A DNA stretch of 33,622 bases from Microcaldota archaeon (GTDB taxonomy: Archaea > Micrarchaeota > Micrarchaeia > Anstonellales > Bilamarchaeaceae): NCBI GenBank assembly GCA_014727925.1, contig WJMN01000028.1:1-33622 (forward strand), read 5' to 3'. The position numbers were made by a program, and so were the translations under genes. This document shows positions 6,889-13,463 of this stretch, one piece after another. Under the pieces are notes generated by a model, which was not told where the DNA came from, ran no database searches, and was given only the letters and a program-made list of their open reading frames with translations. Each line of letters opens with the position of its first letter. Within the stretch, counting starts at the first letter, position 1.

Positions 6889-7598
6889 CAGTACACCCAG
6901 AGTATCAGCATTACTGAAAGAAGGTTAAAAATAGCATGTGCGATTATGCAGGGGAGGGGGTCGCGAAGATAATAGTACGCATTCGCAAGCACGAACCCAA
7001 GAAAAAATGCCCCTACAAGCTCTGAAACAGAGCCGTATGCGGCATGAGTAAGGGCAAAGAGCAGGGAGGAAACAGGCACACCGACCTTGGGCACAAGAAG
7101 TGCACGGAAAAAGAGCTCTTCTGAAAAAGGGCCGAGAGTAAATGCAATCACCACCAGGTAGATGGGGAGGCCTGAAACAACATCAATTATTTTCGCCTGG
7201 TCACCTACACCTGCAAAATGCAGGGCAAGATTTACCAGGAAGGATGCAAGGAGCATCAGGAAGAAAATTCCTACTCCAAATGCAACCCTCTTTGGGATGC
7301 TGCCGCAGCCGCGAATGAGCGCCTTTCTCCTGGGCCAGAGGAAAAAGATGGCAAATGAAAGGAAGCTCATATGTAAGAACAGGGTGGATATGTGGGTAAC
7401 CCCCATAAGCAGGAAATAGATTAGGGAGGCTGCAAGAAAAATGGCAGATGGCTTCTTTCCAATAAAATGGAAAATCCCTGCAGTAAAAAGAAGTATTGCT
7501 GCGGCAAGATGGAAATCAGAATAAATGCCTGAAAAATATGAAGCGATAAGAAAAATCAGCGAAGAAAAAAACAGGGAAAGGAAGTACTGCTTCTGCAT
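6888..7598 (-). CDS. CPBP-family intramembrane metalloprotease
   Basis: A 236-aa membrane protein with about seven to eight hydrophobic segments. The Abi/CPBP (CAAX-type) active-site motifs are intact: EELFFRA (E160-E161-x3-R165), a His in FALTHAAYG (H185) and HAIFN (H221, N225). These residues form the metal site of the Rce1-like glutamate proteases. Family roles include prenyl-protein processing, bacteriocin self-immunity and membrane stress handling; the role here is unknown. It is embedded between S27ae (start directly after its stop) and Kae1 (1-nt overlap), an unusual place for a membrane protease in a translation operon. Confidence 0.9.
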   Translation of the reverse strand: MQKQYFLSLFFSSLIFLIASYFSGIYSDFHLAAAILLFTAGIFHFIGKKPSAIFLAASLIYFLLMGVTHISTLFLHMSFLSFAIFFLWPRRKALIRGCGSIPKRVAFGVGIFFLMLLASFLVNLALHFAGVGDQAKIIDVVSGLPIYLVVIAFTLGPFSEELFFRALLVPKVGVPVSSLLFALTHAAYGSVSELVGAFFLGFVLANAYYYLRDPLPCIIAHAIFNLLSVMLILWVY

Positions 7599-7748
7599 CT
7601 ACTTCTTCTCGTAATAGCCGCACTTGCCGCAGGAGAACCTGCCTTTGTGCTCAGCAAGCTTCACTCCTGGTCCGCATTTGGGGCAGTGCTTGCCTTTCTT
7701 GTAAGGCTTTGGCGGCTCTTTTTTCTTTTCCTCTTTCTTTTCTGCCAT
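7599..7748 (-). CDS. rps27ae: Small ribosomal subunit protein S27ae (eS31)
   Basis: A 49-aa protein too short for the ORF track. It reads [20 protein letters not shown], then a four-Cys zinc ribbon, HCPKCGPG and [12 protein letters not shown]. The ribbon and the closing G-Y-Y are the family hallmark. In eukaryotes the ortholog is fused to ubiquitin; here it is free-standing. The Lys/Glu/Pro-rich N-terminal stretch resembles the tails on S24e and L7Ae in this window. It starts 14 nt after S24e ends, with a GGTGATTGCC stretch before the ATG as ribosome binding site, and its stop directly abuts the start of the CPBP protease gene. Confidence 0.95.
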   Translation of the reverse strand: MAEKKEEKKKEPPKPYKKGKHCPKCGPGVKLAEHKGRFSCGKCGYYEKK

Positions 7749-7762
7749 GGCAATCACCTGCC

Positions 7763-8140
7763 TTATTCAGAAGGCTTTTCCTCCTTCTTTTCCTCTTCGG
7801 GCTTGGCTTCTTCCTTTGGTTTCTCTTCCTCAGCTTTTGCCTCCTCCTTTTTCTCTTCTTTCTCCCCTATCTTATTCCTCTTTAGCACATATCCCTCTTC
7901 AATCTCCCTCATTCGCTCAGGAGCCTTGTAGATGTGCACGGTGAGGGAAACTTCTGTTTTCCCAAAGCCAGGCTCCACCTTCCTTATGATCATAAGGTCC
8001 GGGTTGCAGCCCATCTTCTGGACAACCATGTCGCGCATGTCTGCAACCGGGGGCGTTGCGCCCTCAAATGAAACAACAGCACTAATTTCAGTGCGGTCAA
8101 GAAGCTTGTTCTCTTTTTTCTTCTTTATCTCAAAATCCAT
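7763..8140 (-). CDS. rps24e: Small ribosomal subunit protein S24e (eS24) with charged C-terminal tail
   Basis: A 125-aa protein starting [20 protein letters not shown]. The S24e core is clear: [20 protein letters not shown], then [21 protein letters not shown]. After about residue 90 it becomes a Lys/Glu/Pro/Ala low-complexity tail ([20 protein letters not shown]...) not part of the usual S24e of about 100 aa. The ORF track starts 9 nt earlier, but the GGTGA 5 nt before the ATG at 8140 supports the shorter start and removes most overlap with aIF5A. It lies between aIF5A and S27ae in one operon, a conserved archaeal pairing. Confidence 0.93.
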   Translation of the reverse strand: MDFEIKKKKENKLLDRTEISAVVSFEGATPPVADMRDMVVQKMGCNPDLMIIRKVEPGFGKTEVSLTVHIYKAPERMREIEEGYVLKRNKIGEKEEKKEEAKAEEEKPKEEAKPEEEKKEEKPSE

Positions 8141-8145
8141 GCAAT

Positions 8146-8538
8146 TCACCTTTTTCTGAGTATGGTCCTCTTGCCCATTGCCTCCATTACTTCAACCTCG
8201 TCTCCTGCATTTACTTCCCCCTGGATCTCATCAGGGAGGAGTATTTCAAATGTTTCGTAGCTTTGAGGGTCCATCACCTGAGCGCTGTTTCCTGAAACAG
8301 AAAGCACCTGAGCCGTCTTGCGCTCAATTATCGGAACCTCCACATCTGAGCCCGTATTGGTGAGGAGGTTCTTTTTTTGCCTGGTAAAAATGTCTGTTGC
8401 GACTATCCTGAGCTTTGCAGAACCATGCTTTCCCGGCTTGGACTTGTCTATGCTAACAATCCTGCAGGGGTTCCCTTCAATAAGGACGTATTTTCCAACC
8501 TTAAGGTCTTTTGCAGAAGCAAATACTTTTTCACTCAT
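8146..8538 (-). CDS. eif5a: Translation factor aIF5A
   Basis: A 130-aa protein of normal length. The N-terminal SH3-like domain carries the hypusination loop in KSKPGKHGSAKLRIV (Lys37 in P-G-K-H-G), and the C-terminal OB domain ends in GDEVEVMEAMGKRTILRKR. The factor binds the ribosomal E site and rescues stalls at proline-rich and other difficult sequences, which is of interest here because neighbours encode proline-rich tails. It is first in the operon aIF5A-S24e-S27ae-CPBP-Kae1. A GGTGA site lies 8 nt before the ATG and a TATA-like box at 8563-8573 is shared with the divergent tatD gene. Confidence 0.97.
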   Translation of the reverse strand: MSEKVFASAKDLKVGKYVLIEGNPCRIVSIDKSKPGKHGSAKLRIVATDIFTRQKKNLLTNTGSDVEVPIIERKTAQVLSVSGNSAQVMDPQSYETFEILLPDEIQGEVNAGDEVEVMEAMGKRTILRKR

Positions 8539-8562
8539 AATAATTCACCGAAGAAAACTCAA

Positions 8563-8573
8563 TAGTTTTATAA
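8563..8573. promoter_or_regulatory. Shared TATA-like box between aIF5A and tatD
   Basis: AGTTTTATAAC reads as a TATA-like box on both strands (GTTATAAAACT on minus). It is about 30 nt from both start codons: the tatD side would be nearly leaderless, the aIF5A side would have a short leader with GGTGA. Confidence 0.45.
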
Positions 8574-8597
8574 CGCTACTGTTTAAAAAGCTTAGAC

Positions 8598-9335
8598 ATG
8601 GCAGGAAAAAGCCCGGAAGGAAAGGTTGTGGATGCGCACTGCCACCTTGACTCATTCAAAAAGAAGCAGCTGGAAGCGCTTCCCGAAGGAATAATCCCGG
8701 TAACCTGCGGGTACTCTCACTCCTCAAACAGGAAAACAGTAGAAATTGCAGGAGAACTGGGGGTGCCCTTCTGCCTGGGGATTGCCCCGCAGACTGTGCT
8801 AAAGGAGGGAAAGGAGAACCTGGGAGAATGGATGCAGTTCATTGCAGACAACCGGCCAAATGCTGTGGGGGAGGTGGGGCTGGACCGGCACTGGGGAAAA
8901 ACCAGGGAGGATTTTGAGCTAGAAGAAGGTGTTTTCCGGGAAATGATTTTTCTTGCCCAGAAGCTGGAGCTGCCCCTGGTAATACACTCAAGGAAAGCAG
9001 AGAGTTGGTGCCTGGATGTGCTTGAGGAAACCGGCTGGAAGGGAAGATTCATGATGCATTTTTTTGCAGGGGGCCTGGATGATGCAAGGCGGGCGGTGGA
9101 CATGGGGGGAATAATCTCCATAATCGGGCTGCACTCCAAGCACCGCAAAAAGATAATACGGGAGCTGCCGCTTGGGAAGATGGTGGTGGAAACCGATGCA
9201 CCATATGTAACTAGGAACATAGACGGGGTGTTTGAGGCAATTGAGTACATTTCTAAGCTTACGGGATTTCCTGAAAGGGAGGTTGGGGAAGTTACTGCAA
9301 AAAACGCTTCTGAATTTTTCAGGTTTGGGTTCTGA
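8598..9335 (+). CDS. tatD: TatD-family metal-dependent hydrolase (putative DNase)
   Basis: A 245-aa TIM-barrel amidohydrolase. Metal ligands are visible in order: VDAHCHLDSF (H14, H16), GEVGLDRHW (E92), LVIHSRKAE (His), MMHFFAGG (His) and VETDAPYV (Asp). Spacing and the D-x-H-x-H-L-D opening match TatD-family enzymes, which act as metal-dependent 3'-5' exonucleases or D-aminoacyl-tRNA/DNA-repair hydrolases depending on subfamily. Length is slightly short of the typical 255-265 aa. The ATG is about 28 nt from the shared TATA-like box and has no ribosome binding site, so its mRNA is likely leaderless. Confidence 0.93.
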   Translation: MAGKSPEGKVVDAHCHLDSFKKKQLEALPEGIIPVTCGYSHSSNRKTVEIAGELGVPFCLGIAPQTVLKEGKENLGEWMQFIADNRPNAVGEVGLDRHWGKTREDFELEEGVFREMIFLAQKLELPLVIHSRKAESWCLDVLEETGWKGRFMMHFFAGGLDDARRAVDMGGIISIIGLHSKHRKKIIRELPLGKMVVETDAPYVTRNIDGVFEAIEYISKLTGFPEREVGEVTAKNASEFFRFGF

Positions 9336-9358
9336 TTGGCAAAAAAGGGAAAAACGTG

Positions 9359-9368
9359 TTTTTTAAAA
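9359..9368 (+). promoter_or_regulatory. TATA-like box of the coiled-coil lipoprotein gene
   Basis: TTTTTTAAAA is centred about 29 nt before the ATG at 9393. Confidence 0.4.
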
Positions 9369-9392
9369 GCCTTTTGTGCCAAAACATAATAT

Positions 9393-9836
9393 ATGTCAAA
9401 AACACACTTTCGCAAATTGCAAAAAACAAATGCCCCTGCTCCGGAAAGGCGGAGGGCCAGGACAGGAGGAAGGATGCTCGGAGTTGCGGTTCCGCTCGCC
9501 GCAGGGCTGGCGATTTCCACACTATGCGGAGGATGCAGCGAAGAGCACAGATATTTTGATGTGGGAAACAGAGGGGCAGAGCTGCAAAAGGCAACAAAAA
9601 GTTTTGAGGAAAAAAACGAAAATGCAGAAAAAAGGCTGCAGGAGCTTGCTGCTGAAAAAAAGTCCCTTGAAAAGAAGATTGAGCACGCCGAGGCGAAGTT
9701 GGAGAGGGTAGAAGAGATGCAGGAACAGGTTGAGGAAAGCAGGGAAAGGAACCAGGAAGCATTCCAGGAGTATGCAGAAGCGGCAAGGGAACTCCTGGAA
9801 GCTTCAGAGCAGCTTGAAACTGATTCCCAGCACTAG
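9393..9836 (+). CDS. Predicted lipid-anchored coiled-coil protein, function unknown
   Basis: A 147-aa protein: a basic N-terminal region with several arginines (ERRRARTGGR), a hydrophobic segment (about 28-46) ending in the lipobox-like STLCGGCS, then a long, highly charged coiled coil from about 55 to 140 rich in Glu, Lys and Gln. It would be tethered outside the cytoplasmic membrane with a helical rod. An alternative start at 9474 (MLGVAVPLAAGL) is preceded by GGAGGAAGG and would give a cleaner signal peptide; the 9393 start fits the TATA-like box better. No family is recognised. Confidence 0.65.
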   Translation: MSKTHFRKLQKTNAPAPERRRARTGGRMLGVAVPLAAGLAISTLCGGCSEEHRYFDVGNRGAELQKATKSFEEKNENAEKRLQELAAEKKSLEKKIEHAEAKLERVEEMQEQVEESRERNQEAFQEYAEAARELLEASEQLETDSQH

Positions 9837-9838
9837 GC

Positions 9839-9861
9839 TCTTTCCTTTTATTATTTTTTGG
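9839..9861 (+). terminator. T-rich terminator after the coiled-coil gene
   Basis: The stretch CTCTTTCCTTTTATTATTTTTT follows the stop codon within a few bases. Archaeal polymerase stops at T-rich runs without needing a hairpin. Confidence 0.5.
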
Positions 9862-9894
9862 AATTACGGCGAACGTCCGGGGAAAGCAGGAAAG

Positions 9895-9904
9895 CTTTTT
9901 AATC
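9895..9904 (+). promoter_or_regulatory. TATA-like box of the NYN-domain gene
   Basis: CTTTTTAATC predicts transcription from about 9924. That is downstream of the ATG at 9912 and supports the internal start at 9945. Confidence 0.5.
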
Positions 9905-9944
9905 TTGCCTTATGAAAACAATTTACTTTTTTAGAAGTGATGTA

Positions 9945-10427
9945 ATGGGGATTTTTGAAAAAATTTTTGGAAAAGGCAAACCGCAGATTGCCCTTTTTGT
10001 AGACGGCCCCAATGTAATCCGGAAACAGCTTTCGGTGGACTTGCGGGAAGTGAAAAGAAAAGTTTCGGAATACGGAAACATCCGCTTTGCAAAGATTTAC
10101 CTGGACCAATATGCTTCAGACAAGCTGATTGAGGCAATGGTCAACCAGGGATTCGTGCCCCAGATCACCACCGGGGACGTGGATGTTACCCTTGCAGTTG
10201 AAGCGACCGAGCAGATAGTCAGCCCAAAAGTGGATATTGTTGCAATAATGTCCAGGGACACTGATTTTATTCCTGTGCTAAACAAGATAAAGGAGCACGG
10301 AAAAGAAAGCATGGTTGTCGGGGTTGAGCCGGGCTTCAGCGTTGCGCTCAAGAACACTGCAGATTACCTGATAATGGTAAAGGCAAAAGAGCGCAGTATG
10401 GGGGGACGGGCAAAAAAGAAGGGATAA
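9945..10427 (+). CDS. NYN-domain (PIN-like) putative ribonuclease, TIGR00288-like
   Basis: The protein from MGIFEKIFGK is 160 aa. The NYN/PIN-like acidic residues are in IALFVDGPNVIR (D-G-P-N), TTGDVDVTLAVEA and VAIMSRDTDFIPVL (the S-R-D-T-D-F signature), followed by GKESMVVGVE. The domain binds Mg2+ and is expected to cut or process RNA; no substrate is known. The tracked ORF starts at 9912, but the TATA-like box at 9895-9904 would put the transcript start after that codon, and a GTGAT lies just before the ATG at 9945, so I chose 9945. The C-terminus is basic (GGRAKKKG). A T-rich terminator follows. Confidence 0.85.
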   Translation: MGIFEKIFGKGKPQIALFVDGPNVIRKQLSVDLREVKRKVSEYGNIRFAKIYLDQYASDKLIEAMVNQGFVPQITTGDVDVTLAVEATEQIVSPKVDIVAIMSRDTDFIPVLNKIKEHGKESMVVGVEPGFSVALKNTADYLIMVKAKERSMGGRAKKKG

Positions 10428-10429
10428 TC

Positions 10430-10449
10430 CCTTTTCTCTTTTTTATTTT
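10430..10449 (+). terminator. T-rich terminator after the NYN gene
   Basis: CCTTTTCTCTTTTTTATTTT directly follows the stop codon. Confidence 0.5.
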
Positions 10450-10462
10450 GGACAGCAGGGCA

Positions 10463-10474
10463 TATTTATAAATC
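10463..10474 (+). promoter_or_regulatory. TATA-like box of the small membrane protein gene
   Basis: TATTTATAAATC predicts a start near 10493, just before a GGTGA ribosome binding site at 10495-10499. Confidence 0.5.
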
Positions 10475-10504
10475 TTCTCAAATTAACCAAGTTTGGTGAA
10501 TAAA

Positions 10505-10882
10505 TTGCAGAAGAAGATTAAAAAGGCCGAAAAAAATCTCCAGAGGTGGCACGGCGACATCGGCCCGTATGCGTACTTCCTGGGGATTTTAATCGCGCTC
10601 TTCGCAGGATTTGCCCTTATTCCTGAAGCCACGTCAATAAGCTTCCTTGCGGCATTGGGAGTTATTGTCGGGCTGCTGAATGTGCAGGACCACGAGCTGG
10701 AGAAATTCCTGCTTGCCTCACTCACATTCTTATTCTGTGCAGTCAGCCTGAGCAACCTCACATACCTCATCCCTGTAATCGGGGACCAGGTGCGCTGGGT
10801 GCTCTACTACATGACTGCATTTGCTGCCCCTGCAGCGGCAGTGGTTTCGCTCAAGGCGATACACGAAGCAGGGCAGGAATAA
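10505..10882 (+). CDS. Small membrane protein, function unknown
   Basis: About 125 aa. A basic N-terminal helix (KKIKKAEKNLQRWHGD) is followed by about four hydrophobic segments: YFLGILIALFAGFAL, ISFLAALGVIVGLLN, FLLASLTFLFCAVSL and VLYYMTAFAAPAAAVVSL. The track starts at a TTG at 10493 with a GTG next to it; I prefer the TTG at 10505 because GGTGA lies 5 nt upstream of it, the spacing used by other genes here. No enzyme motif is seen. Small four-helix proteins of this kind are common and uncharacterised in archaea. It stands alone between two T-rich terminators. Confidence 0.75.
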   Translation: MQKKIKKAEKNLQRWHGDIGPYAYFLGILIALFAGFALIPEATSISFLAALGVIVGLLNVQDHELEKFLLASLTFLFCAVSLSNLTYLIPVIGDQVRWVLYYMTAFAAPAAAVVSLKAIHEAGQE

Positions 10883-10886
10883 ACCC

Positions 10887-10905
10887 ATTTTCTTTTTTAT
10901 TATTT
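10887..10905 (+). terminator. T-rich terminator after the small membrane protein
   Basis: ATTTTCTTTTTTATTATTT lies a few bases after the stop codon. It could also act as part of the A/T-rich promoter of the following nth gene. Confidence 0.45.
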
Positions 10906-10926
10906 CATAATTTTCCGGGGATTCAG

Positions 10927-11571
10927 ATGGATTATGCAAAAGTGCTCAGTATAATGGAGGAAGAGGGGAAAAAGAAGAAGGCTCCGGTATACAAAAAAGA
11001 CTGCATAATAAAAACGCCATTCCAGGCACTTGTATTTACCATGCTCTCAGCCCGGGCAAGGGATGTGAGCACTATGAAGGTATGCAGCGGGCTTTTTAGC
11101 AAAGCAGATTCCCCGGAGAAAATATTGGAAATGGGGGAAAACGAGCTTCAGAAAACCCTCAGGCCCATAGGATTCTACAGGGAAAAGGCAAAGAGGGTGC
11201 TGGGAACTTCCCGCAAGCTGGTCCGAGAATTCGGAGGAAAGGTTCCAGATACACGGGAGGAGCTGATGAGGCTTCCAGGAGTAGGGAGAAAAACCGCAAA
11301 TATAATTTTGAACAGGGAATTCGGAAAACCCGCGGTTGCCGTGGATGTGCATGTGCACCGGATTGCAAACCGCCTCGGGTGGGTGGAAACAAAAAACCCC
11401 CTGGATACAGAAAATAAGCTGTTAGAACTGCTTCCGGAAAAACTGGTGCGCAGGTGCAACAGGGCAATGGTAGGATATGGGCAAACCGTGTGCCTTCCCA
11501 GGAACCCAAAGTGCAGGGAATGTAAACTTAGGGGGGAGTGCAAAAGAGTTGGGCTGCCTGGATTGGACTAG
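10927..11571 (+). CDS. nth: Endonuclease III, DNA glycosylase/AP lyase
   Basis: A 214-aa HhH-GPD base-excision repair enzyme for oxidised pyrimidines. The helix-hairpin-helix LPGVGRKTANIIL contains catalytic Lys122, and VDVHVHRIANRLG contains Asp140, matching K120 and D138 of the E. coli enzyme. The 4Fe-4S loop is complete with Cys 189, 196, 199 and 205 in the C-x6-C-x2-C-x5-C pattern (CLPRNPKCRECKLRGEC). The segment LSARARD replaces the usual LSAQ-x-x-D, so the Gln of that loop is Arg. Length is normal. It converges with mevalonate kinase, and the two stop regions overlap by 4 nt. Confidence 0.96.
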   Translation: MDYAKVLSIMEEEGKKKKAPVYKKDCIIKTPFQALVFTMLSARARDVSTMKVCSGLFSKADSPEKILEMGENELQKTLRPIGFYREKAKRVLGTSRKLVREFGGKVPDTREELMRLPGVGRKTANIILNREFGKPAVAVDVHVHRIANRLGWVETKNPLDTENKLLELLPEKLVRRCNRAMVGYGQTVCLPRNPKCRECKLRGECKRVGLPGLD

Positions 11572-12443
11572 CCGATTTGGGCCTCAAAAATAAGATGGTT
11601 CTTATCTATACGCTGCAGGATGGCAGATGCATCTTTTTTGCTCTTAAGCAGGGCAATTGCGCACCCTCCCCCTCCTGCACCGGTAAGTTTTGCCCCCAAT
11701 GCACCCTCATCACGGAAAACCTCAATAAGGCCTTCAAGCTCAGGGGAAGAGACCCCAATCTGGCGCAGGTATTCCTGGTTCCTGTTCATCAGGCGGCCGA
11801 GCAGCGGGATGTTCCCTTGCTCAAGCGCGCGTTTTGCATCCATAACAAGCTCTTCCTCTCTCTCCATCAAATCAGAAAAATACTGAGGCTTTTCATCTTT
11901 AAGCAGAGAAACCCCTGCAACAAGCTCCTTTGTAGGGCCGGTCTTCCCGCTGTCCGCAACAACAACGCGGAGGGGCTCTGCGAGTTCCACCGAGAGTGGC
12001 TCCTCATTCCTGCGAAAAAGCACCACGCCCCTCTGGGAAGAAAGGGTGTTGTCTATTCCTGAAGGGTTTCCATGAAAAACCTTTTCCCCCTCATACGCAT
12101 GGCGGGCAATCTCCCTCCAGCCCGGGGAAATCCCTTTCTCTTCTGCAGCTGCACGAGAAAGTGCAACCGAGTATGCTGCACTCCAGCCCAAGCCTGCCCC
12201 GCTCGGAATATCCGCTTCGACTTCAATGCGGTAATTTGCAGGAAGGGAAAAAGAAGAGAGGATGGCACGGGAGGCTTCCGGCACTATCGTGCCTGTTTCA
12301 ATATTCAGGGAAAGTTTTTCTGCAGGGGAAATCTTCACCCGGATCTCCTTTGAAAGGGATGCCCCAAGTGCATGTGCTCCCTGCACAACAAAATGCTCAC
12401 CAAACAGGATGGCTTTGGCAAAACCAGCTCCTTTCCCCATCAT
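11568..12443 (-). CDS. mvk: Mevalonate kinase (GHMP family)
   Basis: A 291-aa GHMP kinase that phosphorylates mevalonate for archaeal isoprenoid lipid synthesis. The start GKGAGFAKAILFGEHFVVQG carries the conserved K-x-x-L-x-G-E-H of mevalonate kinases, NPSGIDNTL the catalytic Asp motif, and KLTGAGGGGCAIALL the C-terminal glycine motif. The ATP loop reads PSGAGLGWSAAYSVAL; the first Ser of the usual G-L-G-S-S-A is Trp, an uncommon change. Length is close to archaeal enzymes (about 300 aa). It is last in the operon, with its ATG-ATG overlapping the NAC stop codon. Galactokinase or another GHMP kinase is less likely given the start and Asp motifs. Confidence 0.93.
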   Translation of the reverse strand: MMGKGAGFAKAILFGEHFVVQGAHALGASLSKEIRVKISPAEKLSLNIETGTIVPEASRAILSSFSLPANYRIEVEADIPSGAGLGWSAAYSVALSRAAAEEKGISPGWREIARHAYEGEKVFHGNPSGIDNTLSSQRGVVLFRRNEEPLSVELAEPLRVVVADSGKTGPTKELVAGVSLLKDEKPQYFSDLMEREEELVMDAKRALEQGNIPLLGRLMNRNQEYLRQIGVSSPELEGLIEVFRDEGALGAKLTGAGGGGCAIALLKSKKDASAILQRIDKNHLIFEAQIG

Positions 12444-12772
12444 TCTTCTCCGCCCTGAAGGGCAATGATTGCTTCTGCAATATCCCCCCCGGACTCCTTA
12501 AGGGCTTCCTCGGCCTTTTCCTTCTCTGCACCTGTTTTCTCCATCACCAGCTCAACATCTGCCTGGTTCAGGGACTGCTCGGTGCGGACCTGGCCGCTTA
12601 TCTGGAAGGAATCCTGCCCCTGCATGCTTATCCTGGTTACCTGGGCAGGCTCCACAACTATCTTCTCGTCTTCTGTTTCAATTATTACGCGCTGGGCAGC
12701 CACCTCCCGGGTGTTTATGCCCATCTGCTTCATCATCCTCTGCATCTGCTTGGGGTCCATATTAGGCATCAT
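12440..12772 (-). CDS. nac: Nascent polypeptide-associated complex protein (archaeal NAC)
   Basis: About 110 aa: a Met/Gln/Lys-rich start (MMPNMDPKQMQRMMKQMGIN), the NAC beta-barrel core (REVAAQRVIIETEDEKIVVE...VTRISMQGQDSFQISG) and a C-terminal UBA domain (DVELVMEKTGAEKEKAEEAL followed by GGDIAEAIIAL). It binds the ribosome near the exit tunnel and contacts nascent chains. The track starts at a TTG at 12781; the ATG at 12772 is preferred because of a GTTGAT a few nt upstream and because family members begin at this M-M-P-N motif. It sits between the creatininase-family gene and mevalonate kinase. Confidence 0.93.
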   Translation of the reverse strand: MMPNMDPKQMQRMMKQMGINTREVAAQRVIIETEDEKIVVEPAQVTRISMQGQDSFQISGQVRTEQSLNQADVELVMEKTGAEKEKAEEALKESGGDIAEAIIALQGGEE

Positions 12773-12777
12773 ACTTA

Positions 12778-13455
12778 TCAACTCTCAAGAAGCAAATCAT
12801 GCTCAAGCACCTTCTCAAGCTTTTCCACAACTTCGGAATAAATCCTTTCTCCTTTTTCCCTGCTTATATCGCCCACCTTTCCAATGTAGCCAGAAGGAGT
12901 AAACTGGTCTTCAGGGGCAGGCACAACCGCACACACATAATCCTTGCGGGGCTCCTGCTCGGGCTGCTTCCTCAGGGAATGTCCTGCGGCAAGAACAAGT
13001 GAGGACTCAACCTCATCTGCATGACCTGCCTCAACCGCAGTAAGCTTCCACCACTCAACCACTGCTGCCCGGAAATCAAAATCATCTGCCAGTTCCTTCA
13101 GGGAAGATTTTACGGGCCCGGTATTGCCCCCATGGCCAATGATGACTAGGATGCGGGTGAAACCCTCACGGAAAAGCTCTGAAAAAATTTCTTCTGCAAC
13201 CGTGTGCAGGGTGCGTGAAGTGAGGCTGATTGCCCCGGGATACTTCCTCAGGGTATACACATACCCAAAATTCACTGGGGGAAACACCACCACATCAGCC
13301 TTTTTCTCAAGCCTGCGGGCGAGTTCCCAGGGGATTATCGAATCGGTATCCAGCGGGAGGTGCCTGCCATGGGGCTCTATTGCCCCAAAAACAACAACGG
13401 CGGGCTTTCCCCTAGCTTCCCTGAATTCTTCCCAGCTCACTTCTCCTGCATACAT
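12778..13455 (-). CDS. Creatininase-family metal-dependent amidohydrolase (possibly ArfB-like)
   Basis: A 225-aa protein of the creatininase fold. Metal ligands appear in GAIEPHGRHLPLDTD (E27, H29, D36), in the IIGHGGNTG loop and in GHADEVESSLVLAA with a conserved Glu. In archaea members of this family include ArfB, the formamide hydrolase of riboflavin/F420 synthesis (MJ0116 type), and this is the most plausible specific role; true creatininase activity is unlikely in this context. The sequence alone does not separate ArfB from uncharacterised paralogs. The start lies 8 nt from the S3Ae stop and the end 5 nt before NAC, so it is part of the ribosomal operon. Confidence 0.82.
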   Translation of the reverse strand: MYAGEVSWEEFREARGKPAVVVFGAIEPHGRHLPLDTDSIIPWELARRLEKKADVVVFPPVNFGYVYTLRKYPGAISLTSRTLHTVAEEIFSELFREGFTRILVIIGHGGNTGPVKSSLKELADDFDFRAAVVEWWKLTAVEAGHADEVESSLVLAAGHSLRKQPEQEPRKDYVCAVVPAPEDQFTPSGYIGKVGDISREKGERIYSEVVEKLEKVLEHDLLLES

Positions 13456-13463
13456 CCAAACAT

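Noticed and set aside
8717-9520. 267-aa minus-strand ORF
   Set aside because: It is the antisense shadow of tatD; its sequence is Ser/Pro/Phe-rich low complexity without any family pattern.
11996-12841. 281-aa plus-strand ORF
   Set aside because: It runs antisense through mevalonate kinase and NAC, both firmly identified, and has a His/Leu/Pro-rich shadow composition.
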